Shown here in pieces: positions 19,183-28,853 of a stretch of 64,000 nt of DNA. Position 1 is the first letter of the stretch; each line of letters starts with the position of its first letter. Below the pieces are notes generated by a model. The model saw only the letters and a program-made list of their open reading frames with translations, was not told where the DNA came from and searched no databases. The DNA comes from Pseudoalteromonas sp. SMS1 (GTDB lineage Bacteria; Pseudomonadota; Gammaproteobacteria; Enterobacterales; Alteromonadaceae). The stretch lies in NCBI RefSeq assembly GCF_021530565.1, contig NZ_JAKGBI010000022.1:1-64000 (forward strand). The letters are read 5' to 3'. The translations under genes and the position numbers were made by a program.

Positions 19183-19638
19183 ATGAATAAGCAAGAATTA
19201 AAACATTTTCTTGCAGCGTCTTACGAGATGTTGCAGGGAAAACAAAATGAATTAGATGATAAATTTGGTTTAAGCTATTTTGAAAGCTTTAAATTAGCGG
19301 CTGATGAAGCGCGTATTTTTTTCTCCACTGGCAGCAGTCAAATGCTAGGTGCCCAATATACGCCGATTGGTTCTTTTCTCACCAGTGAAGGTGTGTGGAC
19401 GTGGTCGTGGCAAAATGTAACTTTTACCGAGGAAAGGGCAATTGCGCGACTCCAAAAGCGACTGAATGAAAAAGGTCTCTCCACTTTTGCTGACAGCGTT
19501 ACTACAGTAGACGAAGACATGGTTTGGCAATGGGTTGCAGCGTCAGTAGACGTGTTGGCAGCGCAAGGCATATACAAAGTGCAAGAAAGCACCCAGACTC
19601 ACTTCTTTGCACTGCATGAAGTTTGTCACATTGAATAA
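19183..19638 (+). CDS. DUF6882-like protein of unknown function
   Basis: 151 residues from ATG 19183 (a TTG directly before it is less likely). No signal peptide. Contains ARIFFSTGSSQMLGAQYTPIGSFL then EGVWTWSWQN, a Trp-rich G-x-W-x-W motif, a pattern I associate with the DUF6882 group of small cytoplasmic proteins; role unknown. GGTGAG upstream is a weak ribosome site. It stands alone, convergent with the gene at 19702. Confidence 0.6.
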   Translation: MNKQELKHFLAASYEMLQGKQNELDDKFGLSYFESFKLAADEARIFFSTGSSQMLGAQYTPIGSFLTSEGVWTWSWQNVTFTEERAIARLQKRLNEKGLSTFADSVTTVDEDMVWQWVAASVDVLAAQGIYKVQESTQTHFFALHEVCHIE

Positions 19639-19701
19639 AAAAACAACATGATCGTTTGAGCTGTTAGTGAGGTGAATTGACTCGCTCTGTTATCGAGCTC
19701 A

Positions 19702-20685
19702 TTATGAGTGGGGTTTTTTACTTGGGTAAAAAGTCCCATTTGCTCTGATTGTCGAAATCCAAAACTCAAAAATTTCTTCTGCACTTTGTTGCTCTTCAGC
19801 TGACAGCAACGGGTACTGTCTTTGTTCAAACCATGCATAACGATTGAAAGTGCTGTCATTGTCAGTAAGCTCCATAATCACACGATTAATCGCATAGGAG
19901 TTAGCCAAACTGTTGTCAGTCAAGTTTTGCGTATGGTAAAGGCCTGACAAGCGCTTGAGTGCGAGTTCACTGCCTCTTTGCGCGGATTGGTTTAAAAATG
20001 TCACCTGTTGCGCAACAAATGCATCTCGTTCGGCGATATAATCGTCCCGTGTTAATGACTTAAAACCTTGCGATGCCATATAAAATTCTGGTGTCAGAGA
20101 TGCGAAAGACTCTTGTGCGGCAATTGAGCCGCTGTGTGCAGCATCTTCGAGATACGAGAAAAATTGCGCGCGTTCTGCTTGCGTGATCCCTCCGCAGTAG
20201 TTGAACTTCTCGACTAAATTGTCAATTGCCGTACCCGCATCGCCATACAGTGACACTTCATCTAACTGTTTTTGCAGCGCTGCATCATCGATCGGAGATG
20301 ATAAACAGTATCTTAGATTTGCTGCAATGACGTATTTTGCTTCAGCGTCTCCATTTTGTGCGGCCACTTTCAACTGTGAGAAAGCATCATAAAAGTTGTT
20401 TGCTTGCTTCCAGTTTGTTTTTTGCAAGATAACTAATGGAGTAGGCTCGTTGGTTGTTGTATCCGTTTTCAGAGCCGGAGTTGATGCGTTCGGCCGTAAC
20501 GTGTTGATATCGTTATTTTGCGCAAGTAGTGGCGTCTTCTGTGTACTTGACGTGACAGGTTGCGTGGATGGTTGTTGAATGTTTTCTTCTGGTAAATAGA
20601 AGAAAGCCGTTAAGAATACAGCAAGCAGCAATAAAATATATATAAGTTGTGTGATTCTTTTATTTCTTGCGAAAAATATGCTCAT
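19702..20685 (-). CDS. Membrane-anchored Sel1-like-repeat protein
   Basis: 327 residues. Short basic cytoplasmic start (MSIFFARNKRITQ), one membrane helix about residues 12-32, a Pro/Thr/Gln-rich periplasmic linker, then helical pairs resembling degenerate Sel1-like repeats: LKVAAQNGDAEAKYVIAANL, LEDAAHSGSIAAQESFA and QRGSELALKRLSGLY. Two Cys (RYCLSS and FNYCGG) may form a disulfide. Such repeats mediate protein-protein contacts; no partner is evident. No strong ribosome site at ATG 20685. Convergent with the DUF6882-like gene. Confidence 0.65.
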   Translation of the reverse strand: MSIFFARNKRITQLIYILLLLAVFLTAFFYLPEENIQQPSTQPVTSSTQKTPLLAQNNDINTLRPNASTPALKTDTTTNEPTPLVILQKTNWKQANNFYDAFSQLKVAAQNGDAEAKYVIAANLRYCLSSPIDDAALQKQLDEVSLYGDAGTAIDNLVEKFNYCGGITQAERAQFFSYLEDAAHSGSIAAQESFASLTPEFYMASQGFKSLTRDDYIAERDAFVAQQVTFLNQSAQRGSELALKRLSGLYHTQNLTDNSLANSYAINRVIMELTDNDSTFNRYAWFEQRQYPLLSAEEQQSAEEIFEFWISTIRANGTFYPSKKPHS

Positions 20686-20931
20686 TTTTTAACTGCTTTT
20701 GTCTATTATCTTCCCTCATAAAAATGATAAATCGTTTACAAGTAAATATAAATAGAGCGCATGCTTTTTCTTTTAATGGCATTGATGCTTTAAGCGGTTG
20801 CAAAAAATAATGAAGCCTATTGTGAGGCGTTCGGTTTTACTATGTTTGGAGCTGAATTGGTTCCTCAATTTTGTTAGCGTAGCAGTCTAAACTTAGGTAA
20901 ACTCAGCGCTCAAAATTTCAAAGAGGTGAGT

Positions 20932-21555
20932 ATGGAATTATCTGCTTGGTTGAGTTTAGCGCTAATTTGTACATTGGGAGCCATGTCTCCAGGGCCGAGT
21001 TTAGCGGTTGTTTTGCGTCATAGTATAAATGGTGGTGCTAACTCTGGTATTGCGGCCAGTGTGGCACATGCGCTTGGTGTCGGGAGTTATGCGGCATTGT
21101 CTATACTCGGTTTAGCTAGCTTAATTGCTAAATTTCCCATGCTCTACACTGGTCTTTTGTATATGGGCGCCGCATATTTGGCTTACCTGGGCTATAAAAT
21201 ATTGACGAGTAAACCGAGTCTCACGAATGAAACCCAAGCAGAAAATAACACGAGTAATTGGCTCACAGCCGCTAAAGAAGGCTTTATGGTGGCTTTTATC
21301 AACCCAAAAACAGCTATTTTCTTTGTGGCGCTATTTTCTCAGTTTATTGACCCTGAGGCGATGACTGTTTATTTGGCATTTTTGATGTGCTTTACCGTGT
21401 TTGCGATAGATGCAATGTGGTTTATTTTTGTTTCCATCGCCACGTCATCTGCTAACGAAAAGCTAAACCTACAAGCGCGTCAATCACTCATTTCGAAAGT
21501 ACTTGGTACGGCCTTTTTGTTGTTAGCGGCAAGAGTGTTGTACCAAACCTTTTAG
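20932..21555 (+). CDS. LysE/RhtB-family exporter
   Basis: 207 residues from ATG 20932, with AGAGG 7 bases upstream; a GTG at 20926 is less likely. Six membrane helices in the LysE/RhtB pattern, with the family signature near the N-terminus (GAMSPGPSLAVVLRHS, about residues 17-32) and the second-half motif EGFMVAFINPKTAIFFVALF (EGFMVAFINPKT). Inner-membrane efflux of amino acids or derivatives by proton exchange; the substrate cannot be named. Single gene ended by a strong terminator. Confidence 0.9.
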   Translation: MELSAWLSLALICTLGAMSPGPSLAVVLRHSINGGANSGIAASVAHALGVGSYAALSILGLASLIAKFPMLYTGLLYMGAAYLAYLGYKILTSKPSLTNETQAENNTSNWLTAAKEGFMVAFINPKTAIFFVALFSQFIDPEAMTVYLAFLMCFTVFAIDAMWFIFVSIATSSANEKLNLQARQSLISKVLGTAFLLLAARVLYQTF

Positions 21556-21572
21556 CCTATTTAATCGGTAAT

Positions 21573-21596
21573 AAGCTGCTAAGTAGGCAGCTTTTT
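21573..21596 (+). terminator. Terminator of the LysE-family gene
   Basis: AAGCTGC/GCAGCTT stem, 7-base loop, followed by a T-run; 18 bases after the stop codon. Confidence 0.85.
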
Positions 21597-21616
21597 GCCG
21601 CTTAAAAACACGACGT

Positions 21617-22264
21617 TTATGTTTGGCTCTGTACATAATGGTTCAAGACTAACAGTTTTAAAACTGGGTTGGCGTGAGTCTCGGGCGTAAATTGTAGCGC
21701 CACTTGGTATTGTGCTCTCGTCACTGCCCGCTCAATCTGCACGTTTATTTCCAAGCCACAGGTCAGCTCAAGAGCAGCTTGTCCGGATAAAAATGGGTCG
21801 ATGCATATTTGGCCACTCAACGGGAATGTATTTACACAGGCACCAGACATAGACAGGCTTTCAACAGTAAAGGCGTATTCGCAGCTGTTGGTGTTTGCGA
21901 GTTTCATCGTAATTGGGGGAGAAGGAGGAAAACGCCAGTTTCTGGGAAAGCCTTGATCATCCATAATTTCAGGTAATTGGTCGATTAGCATTAGCAGTGC
22001 AACTTCATTGTCGTTGTCATTTTCTAATGCTTCAATTTTCATAAATAGCTTCAAAAAACTCTGCTTATCAAAAGACTTCAACGCAATATGTTGATCGTGT
22101 GAGAGTAATAAACGGTGTGGGTCGAATAGACTCAACTGCTTGAGTAGGTTTTGTATTTTATTTTTTTGTTGAGATTCAAACTCTACGTGGTTGCTTATTC
22201 TTTCCAGATACGGGCGCTCTACCACTTCATGAATGTAGTCCAATTCGTCTTGTGTTAGCTTCAT
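21617..22264 (-). CDS. PilZ-like protein with degenerate motif
   Basis: 215 residues, cytoplasmic. The N-terminal ~100 residues are helical. The C-terminal part (about residues 105-210) has the PilZ order: a basic RNWR at 108-111, then a strand and VESLSMSGA at 134-142, matching the (D/N)xSxxG box, then alternating strands to the end (INVQIERAVTRAQYQVALQF). PilZ domains bind cyclic di-GMP through an RxxxR plus the D/NxSxxG motif; here the arginine box is RxxR and the Asp is Glu, so binding is doubtful. Located by itself, divergent from nothing and convergent with LysE. Confidence 0.55.
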   Translation of the reverse strand: MKLTQDELDYIHEVVERPYLERISNHVEFESQQKNKIQNLLKQLSLFDPHRLLLSHDQHIALKSFDKQSFLKLFMKIEALENDNDNEVALLMLIDQLPEIMDDQGFPRNWRFPPSPPITMKLANTNSCEYAFTVESLSMSGACVNTFPLSGQICIDPFLSGQAALELTCGLEINVQIERAVTRAQYQVALQFTPETHANPVLKLLVLNHYVQSQT

Positions 22265-22335
22265 AACTCACAGCTCGCCCTTATCCATATGCACTTACAT
22301 AGCAATATACATACCGTTTTGGGTCTTGTAGGGTA

Positions 22336-22364
22336 ACAAGACGAGGCAGACAGCCCCGTCTTGT
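22336..22364 (-). terminator. Hairpin terminator of the PKD lipoprotein gene
   Basis: ACAAGACG/CGTCTTGT stem continued by two G-C pairs past one mismatch, 8 bases downstream of the minus-strand stop; a short T pair follows. Confidence 0.65.
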
Positions 22365-22372
22365 AAGCTAAC

Positions 22373-25300
22373 TTAGCGTCTTAATGTGCCGCTAAACCGT
22401 GTGTGATGATCTGGGCTGTCTGGGTTATCTAACACGGTGGGGTGAGAAAGCATAATAACGTCCACATTCCAACCGTCATTGATAGTCGATATTGGCGTAA
22501 TAACGTAACCCTCCACAGCAAGCCCACTACTGGGCGTAACTGCTTTTAAGTTGAGCTGGCCAAGCGTCAGAGTCCATGTGAAGGCCCGTGTTTTGCCGTC
22601 CGTGACAAAGTCTGCCGTACCATCTCCATATACGTCGATATAATGGGTGGTATCGCCATTTTTAAGCGCAAAACGCTCGTATTTTACTTTCGAGGCTTCA
22701 AGCTGTGTTTGCGGACCATTCAGTTTGACTCTGACGACTGCACCCACTTCATCGGTATCTTTCCAGTGTATGACATCTGGTCCAGCTTGATACATAAAGA
22801 AGGTTGAGTCATCAGTATTGAGTTGATTCAGTTCATAAGTGAGTTGAGTGAATCCTGAGTCTGAGTTATATACATAAGCACCATAATTAATCCCGGGTCC
22901 ATCTGACATGGCGGGGTTATATTCAGCCTCAAAGAACTTGTTGTCTGGTAAAAACACGTTGACAAAGACCTTGTCTGTGCTCAATGGGTACTCAATAAAA
23001 CCACCCACTCTAGGTTCTGAGGAATCTAGCAGTCGCTCAAAGACAATCGGGCTTTCTCCTTCTATGTCGAGTGTAAGTTGGTTATTTGCCACCGTAGCAA
23101 TGTGTTTCAATGCTGAGTCAAAACCGTAAACGCCATTAGTGTCAATCACTTTTGACACCATAAGTTCACCAGTTGATTCATTCCAGCTAAGGCTACCAAT
23201 TTCAAGTCCAGCAAACCCTTGTGGGTCTTGATCGGTTTTCAATTCCATGTGTACCCACACACCATCACGGATCACAATAACAAAGTTTGGTTCATTCGGG
23301 ACATACCAAGTGCCATCAATCGCAAGCGGTGTTGGGGCCGGTGTTGGGGGATTCAGTGCTCTAGAAGCGACCGCAGAATCAAAGTAAAGATTGCGGACTT
23401 CTCCTGATTCACATGTTGTGCCTTCGGGGTACCCACAGACATTGAGGTAATCTCTATCAAACATGGTTAGCTCTGTCACACCAACAGAACCCATTTGGTC
23501 GATTTTTAAATGCCCTTGGGCAATAGAGTAACTGCCAATTTCACTGCCGTTGGTAAGCACGACCCGTGATGTGGTGCTGTCCTCATTTGTTTTCACTGAG
23601 AATTGGTTAGAAAGTAGCTGACTACCTTCGATAAAGTACATAAATCGATTGTCTAGCCAGAAATAATCAAATTGCGATAGGGTGGACTGTCCTTTTTGGT
23701 ATTGCACAACCCTTGAGCTGTTTGGACTCGAGAGCGGGTAACTAACCCGTGCAAACCAGGTACTATTATCACGGGAAATTACTTCAATATTTTGATGCCA
23801 CTGGGCGCTGCATTGCTCACTGGTGGCGTTTTCAGAGCATTGACGGGTTGACCTGCCTGTGCCTGACGTACTATCAATATAGTTTTTCATCGTGAGCGTT
23901 CGCCCTGATACTTGCCAAGCATCGAGGAAATTATTCAAGAAGTAATACGATGCGCCATTCACATAGTTGTCAATGAAATTATTGCGTAACTCTGATGATC
24001 CGTAGTACTCCCTAAACCGACCTAATGCATCGCTTTCAGTCAGGGTGATTTGTTGCTCAGGCAGCATAAGGCCACTGCGTCTGCGTCGCGTTTCTGTGTC
24101 TGTTTTTTCAGTTGTTGCCCAAAATTGATAACCGGTATGAACCTCTTTGATCATCCAATATTCAAACGACTTAGCTGCCAAAGTATCGGTGGCCGCCAGC
24201 GTGACGGTTAATACATTATTACTGATTGACCAAGTGACAGCACGAGCCTCACCAGAAGGCGTTTGCGCGCTACCAGTACCGTCAGTGTTAAAGGTGACCA
24301 AACTGGCGTAGGAGCCAGTATCCATATAATAAAGCGCGTTGATGTACCAATTTCCACTGAACTGGCTACTCTGAGGCGTTATCGTATTGGTTTTATCAAT
24401 CATTGAGAGTTCTGCAGGTCTTGAAACATCACTGCGTAATACGGTGCCTTCACCTTCATCGACCACGGTAATTTCATCACCGATAAAAGTAATGCTAATG
24501 GCTTTGGAGATAGGATTCTCGTCAATAATATTGAACGATGCACTTTTGTATTTAAATTGACAGACAAACTGCATTCCACCTGAATCTGAGCATGGAAAAC
24601 CATTACTGCGTACGTCGCCAACGAAGGCGATACTGACTAACCCTTGTTCGGTTTGGCTCCACGTGGTATCGCCGCTAGAGTAATCTGCAAATGTGCCGGT
24701 ATTGTCTGCATTAAAAGTAGCTTCAAGAAATAGGTCTTCAAAACGGCTGGTGGAGCCAATCAAATAGTTCCCTGTGATACTTGATTGCCCACTATCGACT
24801 AAGTCGCCATCATCTTTTATTTCCGTCTTTGTAGAGTCGATAAGGGACGGGTTTTTCTCGTTAATAGTATTGGTAAGATCATCGATGGCAGATTGACTTG
24901 ATACCAAGTCGAAAGTTGAGTCTACACCTGGAGGCAGGCTAAATGCATTGTCACCTTCGCCATCCACTACGATTTTGATGAGTGCTGCCAGTGTGAGCTT
25001 CTCGTCTGCATCAATACCGACCAGTGCTTGGTTAAGCGCGCTTTGAGAAGTTGGCACCCCCACTTCTCTGGTGATCAGTGCGTACTCAGAAGTTGTCACG
25101 TTAGTAATGTTGACGCCAAAGTTATCATCTTTGTCTAAAATGCCATCTTCACCGGCCTGCGCTTGGATTGACGAAAAACTGGGTAATTGTGAATAAAATT
25201 CGACTTCTGATTGGGTGTTACCACCGCGTGCTCGGATACGCACTAAGTCATTTTCCATTGATTCGTCAACGTCTAGTTGGTAGGTGTATTTACCTTCAGA

Positions 25301-25819
25301 GTCAGCAGTGAGTTCGAAGTTTTTGTCGCCAATGATGAGTGTTAACGCCGCATTCGGAATGGGTCCGTCGGTGACCAGACCGGTAATCGTTACAGACTTG
25401 ACGGTACGCAATATACTGAGGTTAAAGTCAGCACTTGCGGTGGCACTGTCGTTATCCGTTACGGTTACACGCAGCGTCATGGTCGTGTCTTCTGTGATAT
25501 CTGGCGTGGTAAAAGTAACCGTGGGTGTCGTGGAGTTTAGCAGCGTGGTTGTCGGGCCTGCCACGATTTGCCATGAATAGGCATCTACTGAACCATCGCT
25601 GTCGGTCGCTTGGGCCGTCAGTGATATTTCTTTTTGTTCTTGGATGGAGTTCTCGCCACTAATCGACACTGTTGGTGCATTGTTTTGTGGTTGTGTAGGT
25701 GTGGGGGAAGGTGTAGATGGGGTGCCTGAATCACCGCCAGATGACCCGCCACAACTTACAACAAGCATACATAGCACCAAAGTACTGACAAGATGCATCC
25801 GTTTGCATGAATAAAACAT
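22373..25819 (-). CDS. Large PKD-domain lipoprotein with repeated beta modules
   Basis: 1148 residues from ATG 25819, which has AGAGGAA 7 bases upstream; the longer frame to 25849 lacks a site. Lipoprotein signal MFYSCKRMHLVSTLVLCMLV with lipobox VVSC and then GGSSGG, followed by a Pro/Thr linker. PKD-like domain about residues 45-135 (APTVSISG, SLTAQATDSDGSVDAYSWQI). A carboxypeptidase-regulatory-like piece follows (VTITGLVTDGPIPNAALTL). The remainder contains at least four degenerate modules of the form G-x-W/Y ... F-x-x-D-G-T-G ... W ... L (around ITGNYLIG, FSGNWYIN, IDGTWYVP, THYIDVYGDGT), suggesting repeated lipocalin-like beta sheets. Outer-membrane surface location and ligand binding are inference. 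Confidence 0.8.
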   Translation of the reverse strand: MFYSCKRMHLVSTLVLCMLVVSCGGSSGGDSGTPSTPSPTPTQPQNNAPTVSISGENSIQEQKEISLTAQATDSDGSVDAYSWQIVAGPTTTLLNSTTPTVTFTTPDITEDTTMTLRVTVTDNDSATASADFNLSILRTVKSVTITGLVTDGPIPNAALTLIIGDKNFELTADSEGKYTYQLDVDESMENDLVRIRARGGNTQSEVEFYSQLPSFSSIQAQAGEDGILDKDDNFGVNITNVTTSEYALITREVGVPTSQSALNQALVGIDADEKLTLAALIKIVVDGEGDNAFSLPPGVDSTFDLVSSQSAIDDLTNTINEKNPSLIDSTKTEIKDDGDLVDSGQSSITGNYLIGSTSRFEDLFLEATFNADNTGTFADYSSGDTTWSQTEQGLVSIAFVGDVRSNGFPCSDSGGMQFVCQFKYKSASFNIIDENPISKAISITFIGDEITVVDEGEGTVLRSDVSRPAELSMIDKTNTITPQSSQFSGNWYINALYYMDTGSYASLVTFNTDGTGSAQTPSGEARAVTWSISNNVLTVTLAATDTLAAKSFEYWMIKEVHTGYQFWATTEKTDTETRRRRSGLMLPEQQITLTESDALGRFREYYGSSELRNNFIDNYVNGASYYFLNNFLDAWQVSGRTLTMKNYIDSTSGTGRSTRQCSENATSEQCSAQWHQNIEVISRDNSTWFARVSYPLSSPNSSRVVQYQKGQSTLSQFDYFWLDNRFMYFIEGSQLLSNQFSVKTNEDSTTSRVVLTNGSEIGSYSIAQGHLKIDQMGSVGVTELTMFDRDYLNVCGYPEGTTCESGEVRNLYFDSAVASRALNPPTPAPTPLAIDGTWYVPNEPNFVIVIRDGVWVHMELKTDQDPQGFAGLEIGSLSWNESTGELMVSKVIDTNGVYGFDSALKHIATVANNQLTLDIEGESPIVFERLLDSSEPRVGGFIEYPLSTDKVFVNVFLPDNKFFEAEYNPAMSDGPGINYGAYVYNSDSGFTQLTYELNQLNTDDSTFFMYQAGPDVIHWKDTDEVGAVVRVKLNGPQTQLEASKVKYERFALKNGDTTHYIDVYGDGTADFVTDGKTRAFTWTLTLGQLNLKAVTPSSGLAVEGYVITPISTINDGWNVDVIMLSHPTVLDNPDSPDHHTRFSGTLRR

Positions 25820-26197
25820 AGTATGTTCCTCTTGAAACGCACGGTACAATCTGTGCAGATTACGTATACTTCTTTCACTAGCTCACTAAAGCATAGTAAA
25901 CGGTGAAAATTCGTACAGGTCATTTGAAAATAAAGTTAGGTCTATTTTTATGTTGCAATCACTATATTTTTTAAAGTAATGTTAAGTTTAAATAAATCTT
26001 TAATTTCAGCTGATTAGATGCGTTTCGCATTGTGTGTATAAATTATAAAATCCACTTTTTAACACTTCATTTATATATTAACTGGTACGCTGAGCTTATT
26101 TATTTTTATACTTGATGCTATTTATCTAAATTTTACGGTAATGAGCACTATTTTTCTGTCGATTAATCACCAAAGAATAAAAAAGTAAGGAGGAGTA
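25820..26197. promoter_or_regulatory. Divergent intergenic region
   Basis: About 380 AT-rich bases between the lipoprotein gene and the LD-carboxypeptidase gene, which point away from each other. It must hold both promoters; several TATAAT-like stretches exist (for example near 26035-26045 and 26070) but none is clear enough to assign. No ORF, repeat or RNA seen. Confidence 0.5.
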
Positions 26198-27226
26198 ATG
26201 TTGTATCCGGCCCCTTTAACCCAAGGAAGTACAATTGCAATTACGGCATTTTCTTCTGGCGTACCAGCGCCCCTACACGCAAGACTTGATTTGGTGCTGA
26301 GAGATTTGCGCACACGGGGGTTTGAAGTACTAGAAGGACAGTGCTTGAGGGATAACCAACAGTATGTCAGCGCACCACGCGATATGCGCTTGAAAGAGCT
26401 GATGCAATTTTTACAAGACGACAATATTGATGCGATTATGGCGCCTTGGGGTGGTGAAATTGCGATGGACTTGTTACCAGAACTTGATTGGGCGAGCTTG
26501 CATAACGCAAAACCTAAGTGGTTACTCGGCTTTTCTGATATCAGTACGTTGCTGACAGCCATTAGCTCCAAATTGGGTTGGGCAACGTGCCATTGTACGA
26601 ACTTGATGCAATTGAGCTTAAACCAATCAGATCCACTTACATCAAGCGTGTTTGATTTTTTGCGATTACCTAAAGGCAGCCGTTTTGAGCAGTCGAGTGC
26701 GAAATACTTTGAAGCGACTTATGCTGATTACGCTGTGGACCCGACCGCGCAATTTAATTTGACTGAACCAGTGAGGTGGAAATTACTAAATAAAAAAAGT
26801 GTCCTTTCTGAGTCTGTAGAGTTTTCCGGACGTTTAATCGGAGGGTGTTTGGATATTCATGTTATGCTTTATGGCTCGGAGTATTTTAAGCCGGAGTTAC
26901 ATATAGATGGCCCGTATATATTTTACTTCGAAAATGCCGAGTTAAAGCCTACTCAGTACTATAGAGCGTTGCAAGGGCTAAAGCTACAAGGCGCGTTTAA
27001 AAATGCCGCTGGCATTTTAATTGGACGCAATGCCGTTCCCGATGAAAGTGGGGCGCCTTTGAGCAGCATTGAGGCGCTTGAGATGGCGCTTGGTGAAGTG
27101 TCCATTCCTGTGATTTATGATGTGGATATCAGTCATTTGGCACCTAACTTAACCTTAGTGAATGGTGCATATGCAAATATCACGCTTGATAATCATGTTG
27201 CCACCGTTTCTCAATCATTAATCTGA
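26198..27226 (+). CDS. S66-family LD-carboxypeptidase (LdcA/MccF-like)
   Basis: 342 residues. Start motif PAPLTQGSTIAITAFSSGV (G-S-T-I-A-I) is the usual N-terminus of the family. Nucleophile Ser113 lies in GFSDIS (residues 111-116), preceded by IMAPWGGEIAM. The His region is DISHLAPNLTLVNGA near the C-terminus, and the Glu is probably in FYFENAEL. The family cleaves L,D bonds in recycled murein tetrapeptides (LdcA) or inactivates microcin C (MccF). The absence of a signal peptide fits a cytoplasmic enzyme. AAGGAGG just upstream is a strong ribosome site. MccF-like resistance rather than recycling is possible; the sequence does not decide. Confidence 0.88.
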   Translation: MLYPAPLTQGSTIAITAFSSGVPAPLHARLDLVLRDLRTRGFEVLEGQCLRDNQQYVSAPRDMRLKELMQFLQDDNIDAIMAPWGGEIAMDLLPELDWASLHNAKPKWLLGFSDISTLLTAISSKLGWATCHCTNLMQLSLNQSDPLTSSVFDFLRLPKGSRFEQSSAKYFEATYADYAVDPTAQFNLTEPVRWKLLNKKSVLSESVEFSGRLIGGCLDIHVMLYGSEYFKPELHIDGPYIFYFENAELKPTQYYRALQGLKLQGAFKNAAGILIGRNAVPDESGAPLSSIEALEMALGEVSIPVIYDVDISHLAPNLTLVNGAYANITLDNHVATVSQSLI

Positions 27227-27250
27227 TAGTCGTGGCATTGCCACGACTAT
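27226..27250 (+). terminator. Hairpin after the LD-carboxypeptidase gene
   Basis: Perfect 11-bp stem ATAGTCGTGGC/GCCACGACTAT with ATT loop directly at the stop codon. No T-run. Confidence 0.6.
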
Positions 27251-27365
27251 GTCAAATATATTCACTACGTACTAATTTAAAAAATAAATATAAAATATTC
27301 TCCATTTCGGTCTTTCGGCCTTCCAATTTTAAATATTTACCATATACAGTACCTGAAATTTTAAA

Positions 27366-28598
27366 ATGATGAGAATAACAATGAAGTGCTTTTTGGCTGT
27401 ATTGGCTTTTATATTTTTTATGTTTTTTTCTTTTTGCTCATTGGCTAACAATAATGAGCAAAGTGTTGTTTTAATTTCTATAGATGGATTTAGATGGGAT
27501 TATATTGAAAAGCATAATGCTAAAAATATTGCCCGCATTGCAAATGCAGGTGTACGTGCAAGCCACATGCGTCCTGTTTACCCAACTAAAACTTTTCCAA
27601 ATCATCTATCAATTATTACTGGCTTGCTGCCGTCAAACCACGGCATTATCGATAATTATTTTTGTGATAAACGCCGCGATGAATGCTACAAAATGGGCCG
27701 AGGTTTGCAAGACAGCACTTGGCTTAATGGTATTCCTTTGTGGAACCTGGCTGAAATGCAGGGCGTGAAAGCGGCCACTTATTTTTGGCCTGAGTCAGAT
27801 GCACGGTTCAATGGCAGAACCGCTAGCTACTACATGCATTATTCAAAACGTGGTGATTATCAAAAACGAGTAGATCAAATTCTGTCTTGGCTACAGTTAT
27901 CTGCTTCGCAAAGGCCCAGGTTTGTGGCTGGCTATTTTTCTTTGGTGGATGACATGGGGCACGACTTTGGTCCAGATGCCAAACAGACATATGATGCTGT
28001 TCAAGAGGTAGATAAATTGATCGGGCAACTTTGGTCAAGGTTGCAATCGGAAGTCGATCAGGACGTAAATCTTATTCTGGTTTCCGATCATGGCATGGCA
28101 TCCGTTGACCCTGACAAAACAATTGTACTCAATGAACTAGGCTTCAATTTGGACGACTTTAAAGTGAAAAATGGTGGAACACGCACGCATCTATACAAGC
28201 AGTCACACGCCAACGTCGACATTGAAAAGCTAAGAGCACATTTAGCTAAGCAGGGGCAAGGTCGTTTTGAAGTACTCAGTCATAATATGCTGCGTGAGCG
28301 CGGAGTGACCATCAACGAGACGACTGCCGATATCATCATCGAAACTCGCCCACCTTTTGCTTTTGGCACTCAGAAACGTGTCACTTACAAAGGCACTCAT
28401 GGCTATCCGTATAGTCAACAAATGGCGGCAATCTTTGTTGCGCATGGTCCAGCATTCAAAACCGGTGCGACGCTCGCACAAGTGAATAATCTTGATATTT
28501 ATCCGATGATTGCAGAGGTACTTGACCTGAAACTCTTATCTAAAGTCGACGGAGATGGCAAAACACTGACACCCGCTTTGCGCAAACAAAGCAACTAG
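27366..28598 (+). CDS. Secreted nucleotide pyrophosphatase/phosphodiesterase (NPP, alkaline phosphatase superfamily)
   Basis: 410 residues with an N-terminal signal peptide (cleavage near SLA-NNN). Catalytic set of the NPP group: metal-binding ISIDGFRWDY, nucleophile Thr in PTKTFPNH, metal His/Asp in DDMGHDFGPDA, SDHGMASV, and a late His in YKGTHGYPY. Two zinc ions are expected. It hydrolyses phosphodiester or pyrophosphate bonds of nucleotides or lysophospholipids in the periplasm, probably for phosphate or nucleotide scavenging. An alternative start ATG 27381 would still leave the signal peptide. Single gene with a terminator after it. Confidence 0.9.
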   Translation: MMRITMKCFLAVLAFIFFMFFSFCSLANNNEQSVVLISIDGFRWDYIEKHNAKNIARIANAGVRASHMRPVYPTKTFPNHLSIITGLLPSNHGIIDNYFCDKRRDECYKMGRGLQDSTWLNGIPLWNLAEMQGVKAATYFWPESDARFNGRTASYYMHYSKRGDYQKRVDQILSWLQLSASQRPRFVAGYFSLVDDMGHDFGPDAKQTYDAVQEVDKLIGQLWSRLQSEVDQDVNLILVSDHGMASVDPDKTIVLNELGFNLDDFKVKNGGTRTHLYKQSHANVDIEKLRAHLAKQGQGRFEVLSHNMLRERGVTINETTADIIIETRPPFAFGTQKRVTYKGTHGYPYSQQMAAIFVAHGPAFKTGATLAQVNNLDIYPMIAEVLDLKLLSKVDGDGKTLTPALRKQSN

Positions 28599-28603
28599 AA
28601 CGG

Positions 28604-28648
28604 TGTGAATATGACCATGTATTACGTCGTACATATTCACACTTTTTA
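28604..28648 (+). terminator. Terminator of the NPP gene
   Basis: 11-bp stem GTGTGAATATG/CATATTCACAC with an 18-base loop, followed by TTTTT. Confidence 0.8.
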
Positions 28649-28853
28649 CACACTTAATGAATTAGAGTGAGGTACGTCAAGCGTAAGGTACTTAAATTGG
28701 CGGACACAAAGTCATCAATATGTGATTTCATGATAGAGCCACAGATACTTTTTGACCGTCAACTTCTAGATTAGTAGATTTGTCGCAATTTAAACGTTCG
28801 ACAAACTTATTCGTAGTATCTTGTTAAAAACAATAATCATTTGAGGTGTAAAA

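Noticed and set aside
22908..23129. Antisense frames across the PKD lipoprotein and other large genes
   Set aside because: They are shadows of genes on the other strand.
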